A DNA stretch of 64,000 bases from Streptomyces sp. ICBB 8177 (GTDB taxonomy: Bacteria; Actinomycetota; Actinomycetes; Streptomycetales; Streptomycetaceae), in the NCBI RefSeq assembly GCF_003144095.1, contig NZ_NSKH01000023.1:649694-713693 (forward strand), read 5' to 3'. The translations under genes were made by a program, and so were the position numbers. Below the pieces are notes generated by a model, which was given only the letters and a program-made list of their open reading frames with translations, searched no databases and was not told the origin of the DNA. Of the stretch, positions 37,778 to 46,950 are shown one piece after another; the stretch's first letter is position 1; every line of letters begins with the position of its first letter.

Positions 37778-38742
37778 TCAGGGCCGAGTGGTTCTACTGG
37801 CTGGTCGGCGCGGTCTTCCTGGCCATGGCCGCCCAGATGCTCACCGACCGCAGCAACCCCAGGCGCTTCGGCACCGCCGCGTTCTGGGGCCTGATCGGGG
37901 CCGGGTTCGTCTACAGCACGTGGGTCGCCGACAAGCGCGCACCGGCGGAACCGCTGGGCGCGGCCGTGCTGGTGGCGGTCTGCCTGGCCGGGTTCGGCCT
38001 GACCGGGCGCGGGGAGGTCCGCACCACATCTCCCGCGGAGCGCGCCGCCTCCGCCGCGCGGTTCGGCAACCGGCTCTTCGTCCCGGCCCTGACGATCCCC
38101 GTGGTCGCCATGGCCTGCGCGGTCGGCGTCAAGAAGATCGCCCTCGGCGGCACCCCGGTCCTGCAATCAGGCAGCGAGACCATCCTGGGCCTGGGCATCG
38201 GCGCGATCGTCGCCCTGGCCGTGGCGATGGTGATGCTGCGCGAGCGGCGGCCCGCCGTACCGCTGCACGCCGGGCGCGGCATGCTGGAGGCGATGGGGTG
38301 GGCCCTGCTGCTGCCCCAACTGCTCGCCGTACTCGGCGAGATCTTCCAGCAGGCGGGCGTGGGCACCGCCGTCGGCAAGGTCACCGAGCACGTGCTGCCG
38401 CACGGCCAGACGTACACCGCCGTCGTGGTCTACTGCGTGGGCATGGCCCTGTTCACCGTCATCATGGGCAACGGCTTCGCCGCCTTCCCGGTCATGACGG
38501 CGGCCGTGGGCTGGCCGGTCCTGATCGAGCAGGCGCACGGCAAACCGGCGGTCGTGCTGGCGGCGGGCATGCTCGCCGGGTTCTGCGGCACCCTGTGCAC
38601 GCCGATGGCCGCCAACTTCAACATCGTCCCGGCCACCCTGCTGGAGCTGAAGGACCAGTACGGGCCGATCAAGGCCCAACTGCCCACCGCCGCTGGGCTG
38701 CTGGTGTGCAACATCGTCATCATCTCGGTCTTCGCGTTCTGA
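37774..38742 (+). CDS. DUF979 membrane protein, putative permease component
   Basis: A 322-residue integral membrane protein with about eight helices, including EWFYWLVGAVFLAMAAQML, AAVLVAVCLAGFGLTG, IVALAVAMVMLR, and the late FNIVPATLLELKDQYG loop before a last helix LLVCNIVIISVFAF. The segment IMGNGFAAFPVMTAAVGWPVLI is typical of DUF979. The GTG start overlaps the DUF969 stop (GTGA), so the two are translationally coupled and probably form one complex. pcp follows 68 bases downstream. Family function is uncharacterised as far as I know. Transport of pyroglutamate or its peptides is inferred from the neighbours and the shared operator. Confidence 0.8.
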   Translation: MIRAEWFYWLVGAVFLAMAAQMLTDRSNPRRFGTAAFWGLIGAGFVYSTWVADKRAPAEPLGAAVLVAVCLAGFGLTGRGEVRTTSPAERAASAARFGNRLFVPALTIPVVAMACAVGVKKIALGGTPVLQSGSETILGLGIGAIVALAVAMVMLRERRPAVPLHAGRGMLEAMGWALLLPQLLAVLGEIFQQAGVGTAVGKVTEHVLPHGQTYTAVVVYCVGMALFTVIMGNGFAAFPVMTAAVGWPVLIEQAHGKPAVVLAAGMLAGFCGTLCTPMAANFNIVPATLLELKDQYGPIKAQLPTAAGLLVCNIVIISVFAF

Positions 38743-38810
38743 CGCCCCCGGCGGCCGACCCGCCCTTCGTGCTCCGACCGCCCCTTTCACGCCGTCCAAG
38801 GAGGAACCCC

Positions 38811-39455
38811 GTGATCCCCGTCCTGCTCACCGGCTTCGAGCCGTTCGGCGGCGACACCGTCAACCCGTCCTGGCAGGCGGTCTCCGCCGTCGCGGCCCTC
38901 CCGCCGGACGGACTCGACGTCACGGCCGTCCGCCTCAGCTGCGTCTTCGGGACCGCGCTCGACGAACTGCGGGCCGCGGTCGAGCGGGTGGACCCCGCGC
39001 TCGTCGTCTGCGTCGGCCAGGCGGGCGGACGGCCCGACCTCACCGTGGAACGCGTCGCCGTGAACCTGGACGACGCGCGCATACCGGACAACGAGGGCGG
39101 GCAGCCGCTCGACCAGCCGGTGGTCCCCGGCGGCCCGGCCGCCTACTTCGCCACGCTGCCGGTCAAGGCATGCGTACTGGCGGCGCGCTCGGCCGGGGTT
39201 CCCGCTTCGGTGTCGTACAGCGCGGGCACGTTCGTGTGCAACCACGTCTTCTACGGGCTGGCCCACCTCATCGCCACCGAACGCCCCCGGCTGCGCGGCG
39301 GCTTCGTCCACCTGCCGTACACCCCCGACCAGGTCACCCAGGGCGGCGCCCCGTCGATGCCGGTGGACCTCGCCGCCGAGGGCCTGCGCGCGGTGCTGAC
39401 CGCGGCCGCCTCCCGCACCGACGACATCGCCCTGGCGGGCGGCACCCTGCACTGA
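38811..39455 (+). CDS. pcp: Pyroglutamyl-peptidase I
   Basis: A 214-residue cysteine peptidase of family C15 that removes N-terminal pyroglutamate from peptides. The catalytic triad is visible as Glu80 (LTVERVAVNLDDARIPDN), Cys143 (SAGTFVCNHVFYGL) and His167 (GFVHLPYTPDQ). The N-terminus MIPVLLTGFEPFGGDTVNPSW is the standard one. Length equals the family norm. The GTG start is preceded by a strong AAGGAGGA. Its product, free 5-oxoproline, is the substrate of the oxoprolinases encoded next door, so this gene completes the peptide-to-glutamate route. Confidence 0.95.
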   Translation: MIPVLLTGFEPFGGDTVNPSWQAVSAVAALPPDGLDVTAVRLSCVFGTALDELRAAVERVDPALVVCVGQAGGRPDLTVERVAVNLDDARIPDNEGGQPLDQPVVPGGPAAYFATLPVKACVLAARSAGVPASVSYSAGTFVCNHVFYGLAHLIATERPRLRGGFVHLPYTPDQVTQGGAPSMPVDLAAEGLRAVLTAAASRTDDIALAGGTLH

Positions 39456-39566
39456 CCGCGGCGCCCGGCCCGCACGCGCCCGGCCCGCGCGTCCCAAGGC
39501 CCGCGTGAACCGCGCCGTCGGGACCGCGCGAACCGTGCCGTTTCGAGCGTTGTCGGTGGGACCGCC

Positions 39567-39572
39567 TAATCT
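39567..39572 (+). promoter_or_regulatory. -10 hexamer of the condensin-like operon
   Basis: TAATCT ends seven bases before the GTG at 39580, and no Shine-Dalgarno sequence lies between. This is the layout of a leaderless actinobacterial transcript and fixes the start of the first gene. No clear -35 is visible at standard spacing. Confidence 0.55.
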
Positions 39573-39579
39573 GTCCGTC

Positions 39580-41226
39580 GTGACTGCGTCCACCGCGGAG
39601 AGCCTGCCGCACCAGATGACCTCGGTCCCGCGCCCCGTCGCGCCGGGACCAGCGGCCGACGAGGGCCTGGCCCGTCGGCTGAAGGCGCTGGCCTGCACCG
39701 CTCCGCTGCACGACCTGGACGTGCGCAAGGCGAACCTCGCCGGCGAGTACTCGACGTACGCGATGGCCGAGGTCGCCCTCGCCGCCATCGACCTGGTCAC
39801 GCTGACCATGGACTTCGACACCGGCGCCGACCACGAGCAGATAGTCGCCCGCCTCCAGCCCCGGGTCGCCGCCCAGACGCCGGGCCGCCCCGCCGCGGAA
39901 CACGAACGCGTCGCCCGCTGGGTCCTGGAGAACCTGATCAACGTCGGCAGCGTCGACCGCGGCTTCCGCGCCGTCTACGGCACGTTCGGCACCGACGGCG
40001 CCTACGTGCGCCGCGACTACGACTTCAAGCTGATCGAGGAGGTCCCGGGGCCCGGCGGCAGCGTCTACCTGCGCACCACCGACGAGGCGGTCAACGTCCT
40101 GGTCGGAGCCCTGGACACCGACGTCACCAGCGCCCAGATCGCCGCCGAGGTCAAGCTCGAGGTGCTGATCAACCGCGGCCGCCTCGCCGACGCCCAGCTC
40201 GCCGCCGAGCAGGCCCGCTACCGCACCGTGCAGTACGCGGAGACCCTGCGCCGCGCCCTGGAGGCGACCCGGCGCGACGTGCGGGCCGTCGACTGGCTGC
40301 GCACCGTCCCCGACATGATCAACGAGGCGCTCGACCACGTGGCCGACCGCTACCGCCACGAGAACGCGATCCTCACCAACATCCGCAAGGCCCGCGACGA
40401 GGCCACCGAGCCCGATCACAAGCGCCGCGCCGCCGAGCTCGTCGACATCGTCAAGGACTGCATCCGCCGCCACACCCAGCTGCAGTCCCGGCTGCTGGAG
40501 GCCGGGCCGCTCTTCCGCGCCGAGCAGGACCGGCAGGCCTTCGCCACCCCGCCCGCGCGCGCCGGGCTCGACCTGTACGGCCAGCTGATCGCCCCCGTGC
40601 TGCCGTTGCCGGTCGAGCGCGCGGTCCGCGTCACCGACGCCTTCTTCGCCCGAGGCACCGGCCAGCGCACCCCGCCCGCCGTCCGCGTCGGCGACCTCGT
40701 GGACGCGCTGCTCACGCCTCCGGTCGAACGCGAGCACCTCGGCGCCGAGATGCCGGAACCGGACCTGGTGGCGACCCCGGAGGACAGCCGCTTCAGCGAC
40801 GAACAGCTCGAAGCCGCCCTGGAGTTGCTCGACCTGCCGCACGACGCGCCGCGCAGGCTCTCCGGCCTGCTCGCCGAGGCCCGCCGCCGCGACCCCGACA
40901 GCGAACTGCCGTATCTGGTGGCCCTGCTCGCGGTGCACGCCGCGAGCCCGCCGGTCGGCACCGCGTACCGGCAGGGCGAGCGCAGGCTGCTCTTCGCCGT
41001 CGACGACGGCACACCGCTGGACGACCCGGAGTTCGGCGGCGCCGACCTGATCGTCGGTGCGGCCCTGCTGGACGCCGCCGGCATGGCCGCAGAACGCACG
41101 GCGGGGGAACGTACGGCAGGAGAGCGCACGGCGGGACAGGGCGCGGGCGACCGCGCCGGGACACCGCGGGCGGCGTCGGCGCGGCGCACCGCGACGACCG
41201 CGAAGCAGGAGGAAGACCCCAGGTGA
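39580..41226 (+). CDS. Kleisin-like subunit of an SMC condensin operon (JetA/MksF-like)
   Basis: A 548-residue helical protein, first gene of a three-gene operon with an SMC-like ATPase. I assign it by operon position and shape, not by strong sequence identity. Its N-terminal 110 residues read as a helical domain (LARRLKALACTAPLHDLDV, YSTYAMAEVALAAIDLVTL). Residues about 170-290 contain long amphipathic helices (IAAEVKLEVLINRGRLADAQLAAEQARY, VKDCIRRHTQLQSRLLEAG) like the middle of MukF/MksF. The C-terminal region ends in a disordered tail with ERTAG three times. GTG 39580 stands seven bases after TAATCT. The stop overlaps the next GTG by four bases. Confidence 0.65.
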   Translation: MTASTAESLPHQMTSVPRPVAPGPAADEGLARRLKALACTAPLHDLDVRKANLAGEYSTYAMAEVALAAIDLVTLTMDFDTGADHEQIVARLQPRVAAQTPGRPAAEHERVARWVLENLINVGSVDRGFRAVYGTFGTDGAYVRRDYDFKLIEEVPGPGGSVYLRTTDEAVNVLVGALDTDVTSAQIAAEVKLEVLINRGRLADAQLAAEQARYRTVQYAETLRRALEATRRDVRAVDWLRTVPDMINEALDHVADRYRHENAILTNIRKARDEATEPDHKRRAAELVDIVKDCIRRHTQLQSRLLEAGPLFRAEQDRQAFATPPARAGLDLYGQLIAPVLPLPVERAVRVTDAFFARGTGQRTPPAVRVGDLVDALLTPPVEREHLGAEMPEPDLVATPEDSRFSDEQLEAALELLDLPHDAPRRLSGLLAEARRRDPDSELPYLVALLAVHAASPPVGTAYRQGERRLLFAVDDGTPLDDPEFGGADLIVGAALLDAAGMAAERTAGERTAGERTAGQGAGDRAGTPRAASARRTATTAKQEEDPR

Positions 41227-42101
41227 GCGAGGCAGAGTACCCGGCGGACCGGGAGCCGGAGCAGTCCCGCCCCCCGGCGGCCGTCACCCCGGCCGACGCC
41301 GCCGACGCCGCGCGGCTCGTCGCCTTCGGCCTCCAGCCCAAGCTGCTGCCCGCCCGGGACGCCGAGTACGCCGAGCTGATCCGGCGCCACCGCGAGGACC
41401 CGGCCTTCGCCCGGCTCGCCGACGCGGTCGCGGCCGGACTCGGCCTGATCGTGCTGGAGGTCTCGCCACGCGCCGGCATGGCGGTGGCCGCCGCCGAGGA
41501 CTCGGTGTTCGCCGTCCGCATGGGCGACTACTCGCGGCGCGCCGCCTCCGACTCCACCGACCGCTTCCTGCACGGGCTGGCCCACCTCGCGGTCGCCGCC
41601 ATGGCCTTCCCGCGCCCCGCCGACCTGGCCGACGACGGCTACATCGGCCGCATCACCGTCAACGGCGTGGACGCCTTCGTCCGGCAGGCCTGCCGCAGAC
41701 TGGAGGAGCGCGCCGAGGAGGCCGGGGAGAACACCGACCCGGCCACCGACGCGCCCGGCCTGGAGGCCGCCTGGCGGGTCTACGCGCGGCGCAGCGCCAC
41801 CGGCGCCACCAAGGACGCCCGCAGACTGGCCGGTTCGACCACCGGCATCGTCGGCAAGGCGGTGAGCTTCCTGGTCGACTCCGGCTTCCTGCAACGCACC
41901 GGCGACGAGTCCGGAGGCACGTACCGCACCACCGCCCGCTACCAGCTCCAGGTGCGCGACCTGGCCGGCAGCGCCGCCATGGCCGAACTGCTGGAGCTGG
42001 GCGTGGTCCCGGTCGGCGACGGCTCGGCGACCCTGCTGCCGCCCGACGACGGGGCCGACCTCGACCTGGTCGCCGACGCGGGCCTGCCGTTCCACTCCTG
42101 A
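41223..42101 (+). CDS. Winged-helix subunit of the SMC condensin operon (JetB/MksE-like)
   Basis: A 292-residue protein translationally coupled to the gene before it (GTGA overlap). The N-terminal part has a hydrophobic core (ADAVAAGLGLIVLEVSPRAGMAV, HGLAHLAVAAMAFPR). The C-terminal 80 residues contain a winged-helix pattern: DARRLAGSTTGIVGKAVSFLVDSGFLQR, then GTYRTTARYQLQVRDLAG. A small winged-helix protein between the kleisin and SMC genes is the MukE/MksE/JetB position. The assignment is by architecture and gene order. An independent regulatory role is possible but less likely given the coupling. Confidence 0.62.
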   Translation: MSEAEYPADREPEQSRPPAAVTPADAADAARLVAFGLQPKLLPARDAEYAELIRRHREDPAFARLADAVAAGLGLIVLEVSPRAGMAVAAAEDSVFAVRMGDYSRRAASDSTDRFLHGLAHLAVAAMAFPRPADLADDGYIGRITVNGVDAFVRQACRRLEERAEEAGENTDPATDAPGLEAAWRVYARRSATGATKDARRLAGSTTGIVGKAVSFLVDSGFLQRTGDESGGTYRTTARYQLQVRDLAGSAAMAELLELGVVPVGDGSATLLPPDDGADLDLVADAGLPFHS

Positions 42102-42182
42102 CACCCCTGGCCTCCCCGACGCCGCCCGCGTCGCACCGCGCCCGCACCGAACCCCTCACGCACCACGACAACGAGAGCCGCC

Positions 42183-45100
42183 ATGTACGAGCTGTCCCGG
42201 GTCCGCCTCTACTCCATCGGACCGGCAGGCGCGCGCTACGCCGACACCGTGCTGGACCTGCGGGGTGTCGGCGACCCGGTGCCGCGACCCGCGCCCGCGC
42301 AGGCGGAGTTCTTCGAGGACGAGCCGGTCGGTCCGCCGCGCCGCCCCGCGCCCGCGGGCGTGCTGTTCCTGGAGAACGGCGGCGGCAAGTCGGTGCTGCT
42401 GAAGCTGATCTTCTCGGTGATGCTGCCCGGCCACCGCAACACCCTCGGCGGCGCCAGCTCCGGTGTGCTGCGCAAGTTCCTGCTCGCCGACGACTGCGGC
42501 CACGTGGCACTGGAGTGGCAGCACACCGTCACCGGTGAACTCGTCGTCGTCGGCAAGGTCAGCGAATGGCGCGGCCGCCAGGTCTCCTCCGACCCGCGGA
42601 AGTTCGCCGAGGCCTGGTACTCCTTCCGGCCGGGCCCCGGCCTGTCGCTGGACTCGCTGCCGGTCGCCGAGGCCGCCACCGTCCGCCCGGCCGCCGAGGG
42701 CGTCTCCGGGGTCCGCGGGCGCCGCCGCACCATGAAGGGGTTCCGGGACGCGCTCACGGACGCGGGCAAGGCGTACCCGCACCTGGAGGTCGTCTGGGAG
42801 GAGATCCACGACCGCTGGAACGAGCACCTGGGCGACCTGGGCCTCGACCCCGAACTCTTCCGCTACCAGCGGGAGATGAACGCCGACGAGGGCGAGGCCG
42901 CCGGCCTGTTCGCGGTCAAGAAGGACTCCGACTTCACCGACCTGCTGCTGCGCGCGGTCACCGACACCCGCGACACCGACGGGCTCGCCGACCTCGTGCA
43001 CGGCTTCGCCGGCAAACTGGGCCGCCGCGCCGAACTCACCGCAGAACGCGACTTCACCGCGGGCTCGCTGGAGCACCTGGAACGCATCACCGACGTCACG
43101 CAGCAGCGCGACCGCGCCCGCTCGGTGCACGCCCGTTCCGAACAGCGCACCCGCGAGCTGGCCCGCCGGCTCTCGGCCCGCGCCGCCGTGGAACGAGGCC
43201 GCGGCGCCGACCTGGACCGGCGGGTCACCGACGCGGCGCAAGAAGTCACCGCCGCCTCCGCCGCCCGTGCCCGCACCGCCGCGGTCAGCGCCGAACTCGC
43301 CTACCGGCACGCGTCGTTGAGCCTGGCGGCGGCCGAGAGGGACGCCGCGGCCCTGCGCCGGGAGCTGGTCGACGCCCGCACCCTGCACTCCGCCTGGCAG
43401 GCCGCCGAGACCGTGCTGCGCCACCGGGCCGCCGCCGACCGCTCCGCCCGGGTGGCCGCCGCCATCCGCGAGGCCGAACGCGACGCGGCGCCCGCGCTGG
43501 CCGCCCGTGCCAAGGCCGCCACCGACCTGGTGCGCGCCCTGTCCGCCGCCGCCGACCGCGCGGAGCGGCACGCGGACGAGGAGGAGGAGCGCAGCGTCAC
43601 CCTCCAGTCCGAGTCCGACAGTGCCCACCGCGACGCCACCGCCGCCGCGACCGCCGCCCAGCGCGCCCGCAGCGAGATGGGGCACCTCCAGCAGCGGCTG
43701 GCCGAGGTCGAGCAGGAGACCGCCGAGGCGGTGCGGGCCGGCTGGCTGGACGACGCCGCGCCCGACGCCGACCCCGCGCGCGCCGCGCTGGAGGCCAGCG
43801 ACGCGGAGAAGACAGCGGTAGCCGCCTGGGAGACCACCCGTGACGCCGCCCGCGCCGCCACAAAGCAGGCCAAGGAGGCCGCCGCCGAGGAGAGCCGCGC
43901 CGAACTCGCCGCCCACCGCGCCGCCGACGCACTGGCCGCAGCCGAGACCGCGCACGCCGCCGAGCGGCGCGCCGCCGAGGCGCTGACCGGCGCCGACCGG
44001 CTCGCCGAACTGCTGAGCCTGCCGCCCGCCGCCCGCCCCGCCCCGGACATCCCCGCGCCACGCGGCGACTCGCCCGAGCCCACGGCTGACGAAGCGACGA
44101 CCCGGCCGCCCGCGGCCGCCGGGCGCCGCCGCACCGCGGAAGGGCCGCTCACCGTGGAGGAGTTGGACCGCTGCGCGCAGACCCTGGGCGAACTGCTCGG
44201 CGGCAGCGTGGCCGCCGCCGAGCGCCAGCTGTTCGAACTGCGTACCCGTGCCGCCGACGACTCGCGCATCCTCGCCGCCCTCGGTGACGGCGGACTGCTG
44301 CCCCCCGGCCCCGACGTGCTCGCGACCGTCGAGTACCTCGGCGAGCACGGCGTACCCGCGCTGCCCGGCTGGCGCTACCTCGCCCAGGCGGTCGACCCGG
44401 CCGACCACGCCGCCGTGCTGGCCGCCCGGCCCGAGCTGGTCGACGGCGTCGTGGTCACCGACCCCGGCACCTACCAGCGGGCCCGCGAGATCCTGGCCCA
44501 GGCCGCGCTGCTGCCCAGGTCCACCGTCGCGGTCGGCACCTCGGCCGCCCTCCTCGCCCCGCCCCCCGGCGACTCGCCCGCCGACGTCTTCCTCGTGCCG
44601 CCGAATCCGGCCATGCACGACGAACAGGCCGCCGACGGCGAACGGCAGGCGCTGCGCACACGTGCCGCGCGCCGCGACGAGGAGATCCGGGAACTGGCCG
44701 CGCGCCTCGGCCACGACCGCGAACTCGCCGCCCGGCTCGGCTCGTGGCGCTCCTCCTGCCCGCCCGGCCGCCTCGACCAGCTGGCCGCCGCCGTGACCGG
44801 AGCCCGCGAGGCGCAGTACGCCGCGCGGCAGACGCTCACCGACGCCCGCGCCCGGCGCGCAGAGGCCGACGAGGCGGCCGCCGCGGCCACCGCCGCCGAG
44901 GCCGAACGCCAGGACGCCGCACAGCGCGCCCGCCGCCGCGCCGACGCGCTCGCCGGTCTGGCGTTCCGGCTGCGCGAGCGGGCCGGCTGGCAGCGCAGGA
45001 CCCGCGAACTCGCCGAGGAGGCCGCCGAGGCGTCCGAGCGCGCCGAGGCGTGCCTGACCAGGGCCCGCTCCTGTGACGAGGACCGCCGCGCCGCCCAGCG

Positions 45101-46853
45101 CGCCGCCGACGACGCCCGCCGCACCGTACGGGCGCTGCGCGCCGAGCGTGCCGAGATCGCCGGGGCACCGGAGGGCGAGCCCGAGGACGGCGCCCCGGTC
45201 GACGCCCCGCTGCCTGCCCTGCGCGAGGCGTACCGGGCGGCCTCCCAGGTGTACGAGAAGGTCGGCGTCGGCGCGGACCTGCGGGCCGAACAGGCCCGCG
45301 CCGAGAGCGAGGAGAGCGCCACCCTCGCCGAACTCGACCGCCTCACCAACAAGGTCCGCACCCGCGCCGCCCAGCTGCTCGAAGGCCCGGACGGCGCGGA
45401 CGGCCCGTCCCGGCAGGCCGCAGCCGCCCGGGCCGAGGCGCTGGTGCAGCGGATCGAGGCCCGCGCCGGCGCCGCCAGCGAACACCTGGGCAGGCTGCGC
45501 GGCGAGGCCGAACGCCTGGCCCCGGCCGACGGCGAGGCGCACGCCGAGCTGCCCGCGGACCTGGTGCCCGAGGACGCGGAGCGGGCGCAGGCCCTGCTGC
45601 GCACCGTCGGCACCGAACTGGCCGCCCGAAACGAGGCGCTGGAGCAGGCCCGCGAGCGGCACACGCACCTGCAGTACGCCCACCACGCCGCGCAGGACGC
45701 GGCCGGCGCGTTCGAGGAGACCGCGGCCCTCCTGCGCGACCTGCTGCGGGACACCGCGCAGGAGGGCGCCGACACCGAGCCGCCCGAGCCCTACCCGGGC
45801 AGCCCCGAGGAGGCTCGGCAGGCCGCGGCGGAGGCCCGCCGCTCGCTGCGCGGCTGCGCCGCCGACCTGTCCGCCGCCGAGGCCCAACTGCGCGAGGCGT
45901 GCGACCAGTTGGTGCGGCACGCCAACGCCTCCCGCTACGAGCAGGTGCGCACCCCGGCCCGTCAGCAGATCCGCGACCTGCCCGGCTCCGCGCTGCCCGA
46001 GCACGCCGCCGCCTGGGCCGCGGCGTTCGCGCCCCGGCTGCGCGTCCTGACCGACGAGCTGGCGCAGCTGGAACGCAACCGCGACAGCATCGTGGACCGG
46101 CTGCGCGGTCTGGTCGAGGCGTCGCTCGCCACGCTGCGCTCGGCGCAGCGCCTGTCCCGGCTCCCCGAGGGCCTGGGGGAGTGGTCGGGGCAGGAGTTCC
46201 TGCGCATCCGCTTCGAGGACCCCGACCACGCGCACCTGGTCGAACGGCTCGGTGAGGTCATCGACGAGGCCACGAAGGCCGCCGTGCGCAAGAACTCCGA
46301 CCTGCGCAGGGACGGCATGACGCTGCTGCTGCGCGGGGTGGCCGCGGCCCTGGAGCCGCGCGGCGTGGCCGTCGAGATCCTCAAGCCGGACGCCGTGCTG
46401 CGTGCCGAGCGGGTGCCGGTCGGCCAGATGGGCGACGTCTTCTCCGGCGGCCAGTTGCTGACCGCCGCCATCGCGCTGTACTGCACGATGGCGGCGCTGC
46501 GCAGCAACGACAGCGGGCGCGACCGGCAGCGCCACGCGGGCACGCTCTTCCTGGACAACCCCATCGGCCGGGCCAACGCCACCTACCTGCTGGAGCTGCA
46601 ACGCGCGGTGGCCGACGCGCTGGGCGTGCAGCTGATCTACACCACCGGGCTGTTCGACACCACGGCGCTGGCCGAATTCCCCCTCGTCGTACGGCTGCGC
46701 AACGACGCGGACCTGCGCGCGGGCCTGAAGTACATCAGTGTCGAGGAGCACCTGCGCCCCGGGCTGCCGCAGCCCGACCCGGACGGCGAGCCGGTGCACG
46801 GGGAGATCACCGCGACCCGGATGTTCCGCAGGCCCGCGGAGGCCACCGGATGA
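42183..46853 (+). CDS. Giant SMC-like coiled-coil ATPase (MukB/MksB/JetC-like)
   Basis: A 1556-residue ABC-type ATPase with SMC architecture. The N-terminal head has Walker A in LFLENGGGKSVLLKLIF (about 60-76). Two Ala/Glu/Arg-rich coiled-coil arms (about 270-640 and 810-1340) flank a central globular, hinge-like domain (about 655-800, with GWRYLAQAVDPADHAAVLAA and ELVDGVVVTDPGTY). The C-terminal head has the signature motif VFSGGQLLTAAIALYC (about 1420) and Walker B TLFLDNPIG (about 1457). Walker B ends Asp-Asn, where SMC proteins normally have Asp-Glu. It should entrap or extrude DNA loops together with the two preceding proteins. The start MYELSRVRLYSIGPAG is 81 bases after the previous stop. 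Length exceeds MukB (about 1480). Confidence 0.8.
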   Translation: MYELSRVRLYSIGPAGARYADTVLDLRGVGDPVPRPAPAQAEFFEDEPVGPPRRPAPAGVLFLENGGGKSVLLKLIFSVMLPGHRNTLGGASSGVLRKFLLADDCGHVALEWQHTVTGELVVVGKVSEWRGRQVSSDPRKFAEAWYSFRPGPGLSLDSLPVAEAATVRPAAEGVSGVRGRRRTMKGFRDALTDAGKAYPHLEVVWEEIHDRWNEHLGDLGLDPELFRYQREMNADEGEAAGLFAVKKDSDFTDLLLRAVTDTRDTDGLADLVHGFAGKLGRRAELTAERDFTAGSLEHLERITDVTQQRDRARSVHARSEQRTRELARRLSARAAVERGRGADLDRRVTDAAQEVTAASAARARTAAVSAELAYRHASLSLAAAERDAAALRRELVDARTLHSAWQAAETVLRHRAAADRSARVAAAIREAERDAAPALAARAKAATDLVRALSAAADRAERHADEEEERSVTLQSESDSAHRDATAAATAAQRARSEMGHLQQRLAEVEQETAEAVRAGWLDDAAPDADPARAALEASDAEKTAVAAWETTRDAARAATKQAKEAAAEESRAELAAHRAADALAAAETAHAAERRAAEALTGADRLAELLSLPPAARPAPDIPAPRGDSPEPTADEATTRPPAAAGRRRTAEGPLTVEELDRCAQTLGELLGGSVAAAERQLFELRTRAADDSRILAALGDGGLLPPGPDVLATVEYLGEHGVPALPGWRYLAQAVDPADHAAVLAARPELVDGVVVTDPGTYQRAREILAQAALLPRSTVAVGTSAALLAPPPGDSPADVFLVPPNPAMHDEQAADGERQALRTRAARRDEEIRELAARLGHDRELAARLGSWRSSCPPGRLDQLAAAVTGAREAQYAARQTLTDARARRAEADEAAAAATAAEAERQDAAQRARRRADALAGLAFRLRERAGWQRRTRELAEEAAEASERAEACLTRARSCDEDRRAAQRAADDARRTVRALRAERAEIAGAPEGEPEDGAPVDAPLPALREAYRAASQVYEKVGVGADLRAEQARAESEESATLAELDRLTNKVRTRAAQLLEGPDGADGPSRQAAAARAEALVQRIEARAGAASEHLGRLRGEAERLAPADGEAHAELPADLVPEDAERAQALLRTVGTELAARNEALEQARERHTHLQYAHHAAQDAAGAFEETAALLRDLLRDTAQEGADTEPPEPYPGSPEEARQAAAEARRSLRGCAADLSAAEAQLREACDQLVRHANASRYEQVRTPARQQIRDLPGSALPEHAAAWAAAFAPRLRVLTDELAQLERNRDSIVDRLRGLVEASLATLRSAQRLSRLPEGLGEWSGQEFLRIRFEDPDHAHLVERLGEVIDEATKAAVRKNSDLRRDGMTLLLRGVAAALEPRGVAVEILKPDAVLRAERVPVGQMGDVFSGGQLLTAAIALYCTMAALRSNDSGRDRQRHAGTLFLDNPIGRANATYLLELQRAVADALGVQLIYTTGLFDTTALAEFPLVVRLRNDADLRAGLKYISVEEHLRPGLPQPDPDGEPVHGEITATRMFRRPAEATG

Positions 46854-46950
46854 GCAACGGCCACCGGGCAGACGCAGACCACCGGACGACGGGGACGGCG
46901 TCGGCGGTGGCCGGGACGGCGACCGGCCGGGGCAGGCCGGGCGAGCGGTG

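Noticed and set aside
42156..46799. 1547-codon minus-strand ORF opposite the SMC gene
   Set aside because: It is the GC-bias shadow of the plus-strand gene, which has Walker A, signature and Walker B motifs. The antisense product is low-complexity Gly/Val/Arg.
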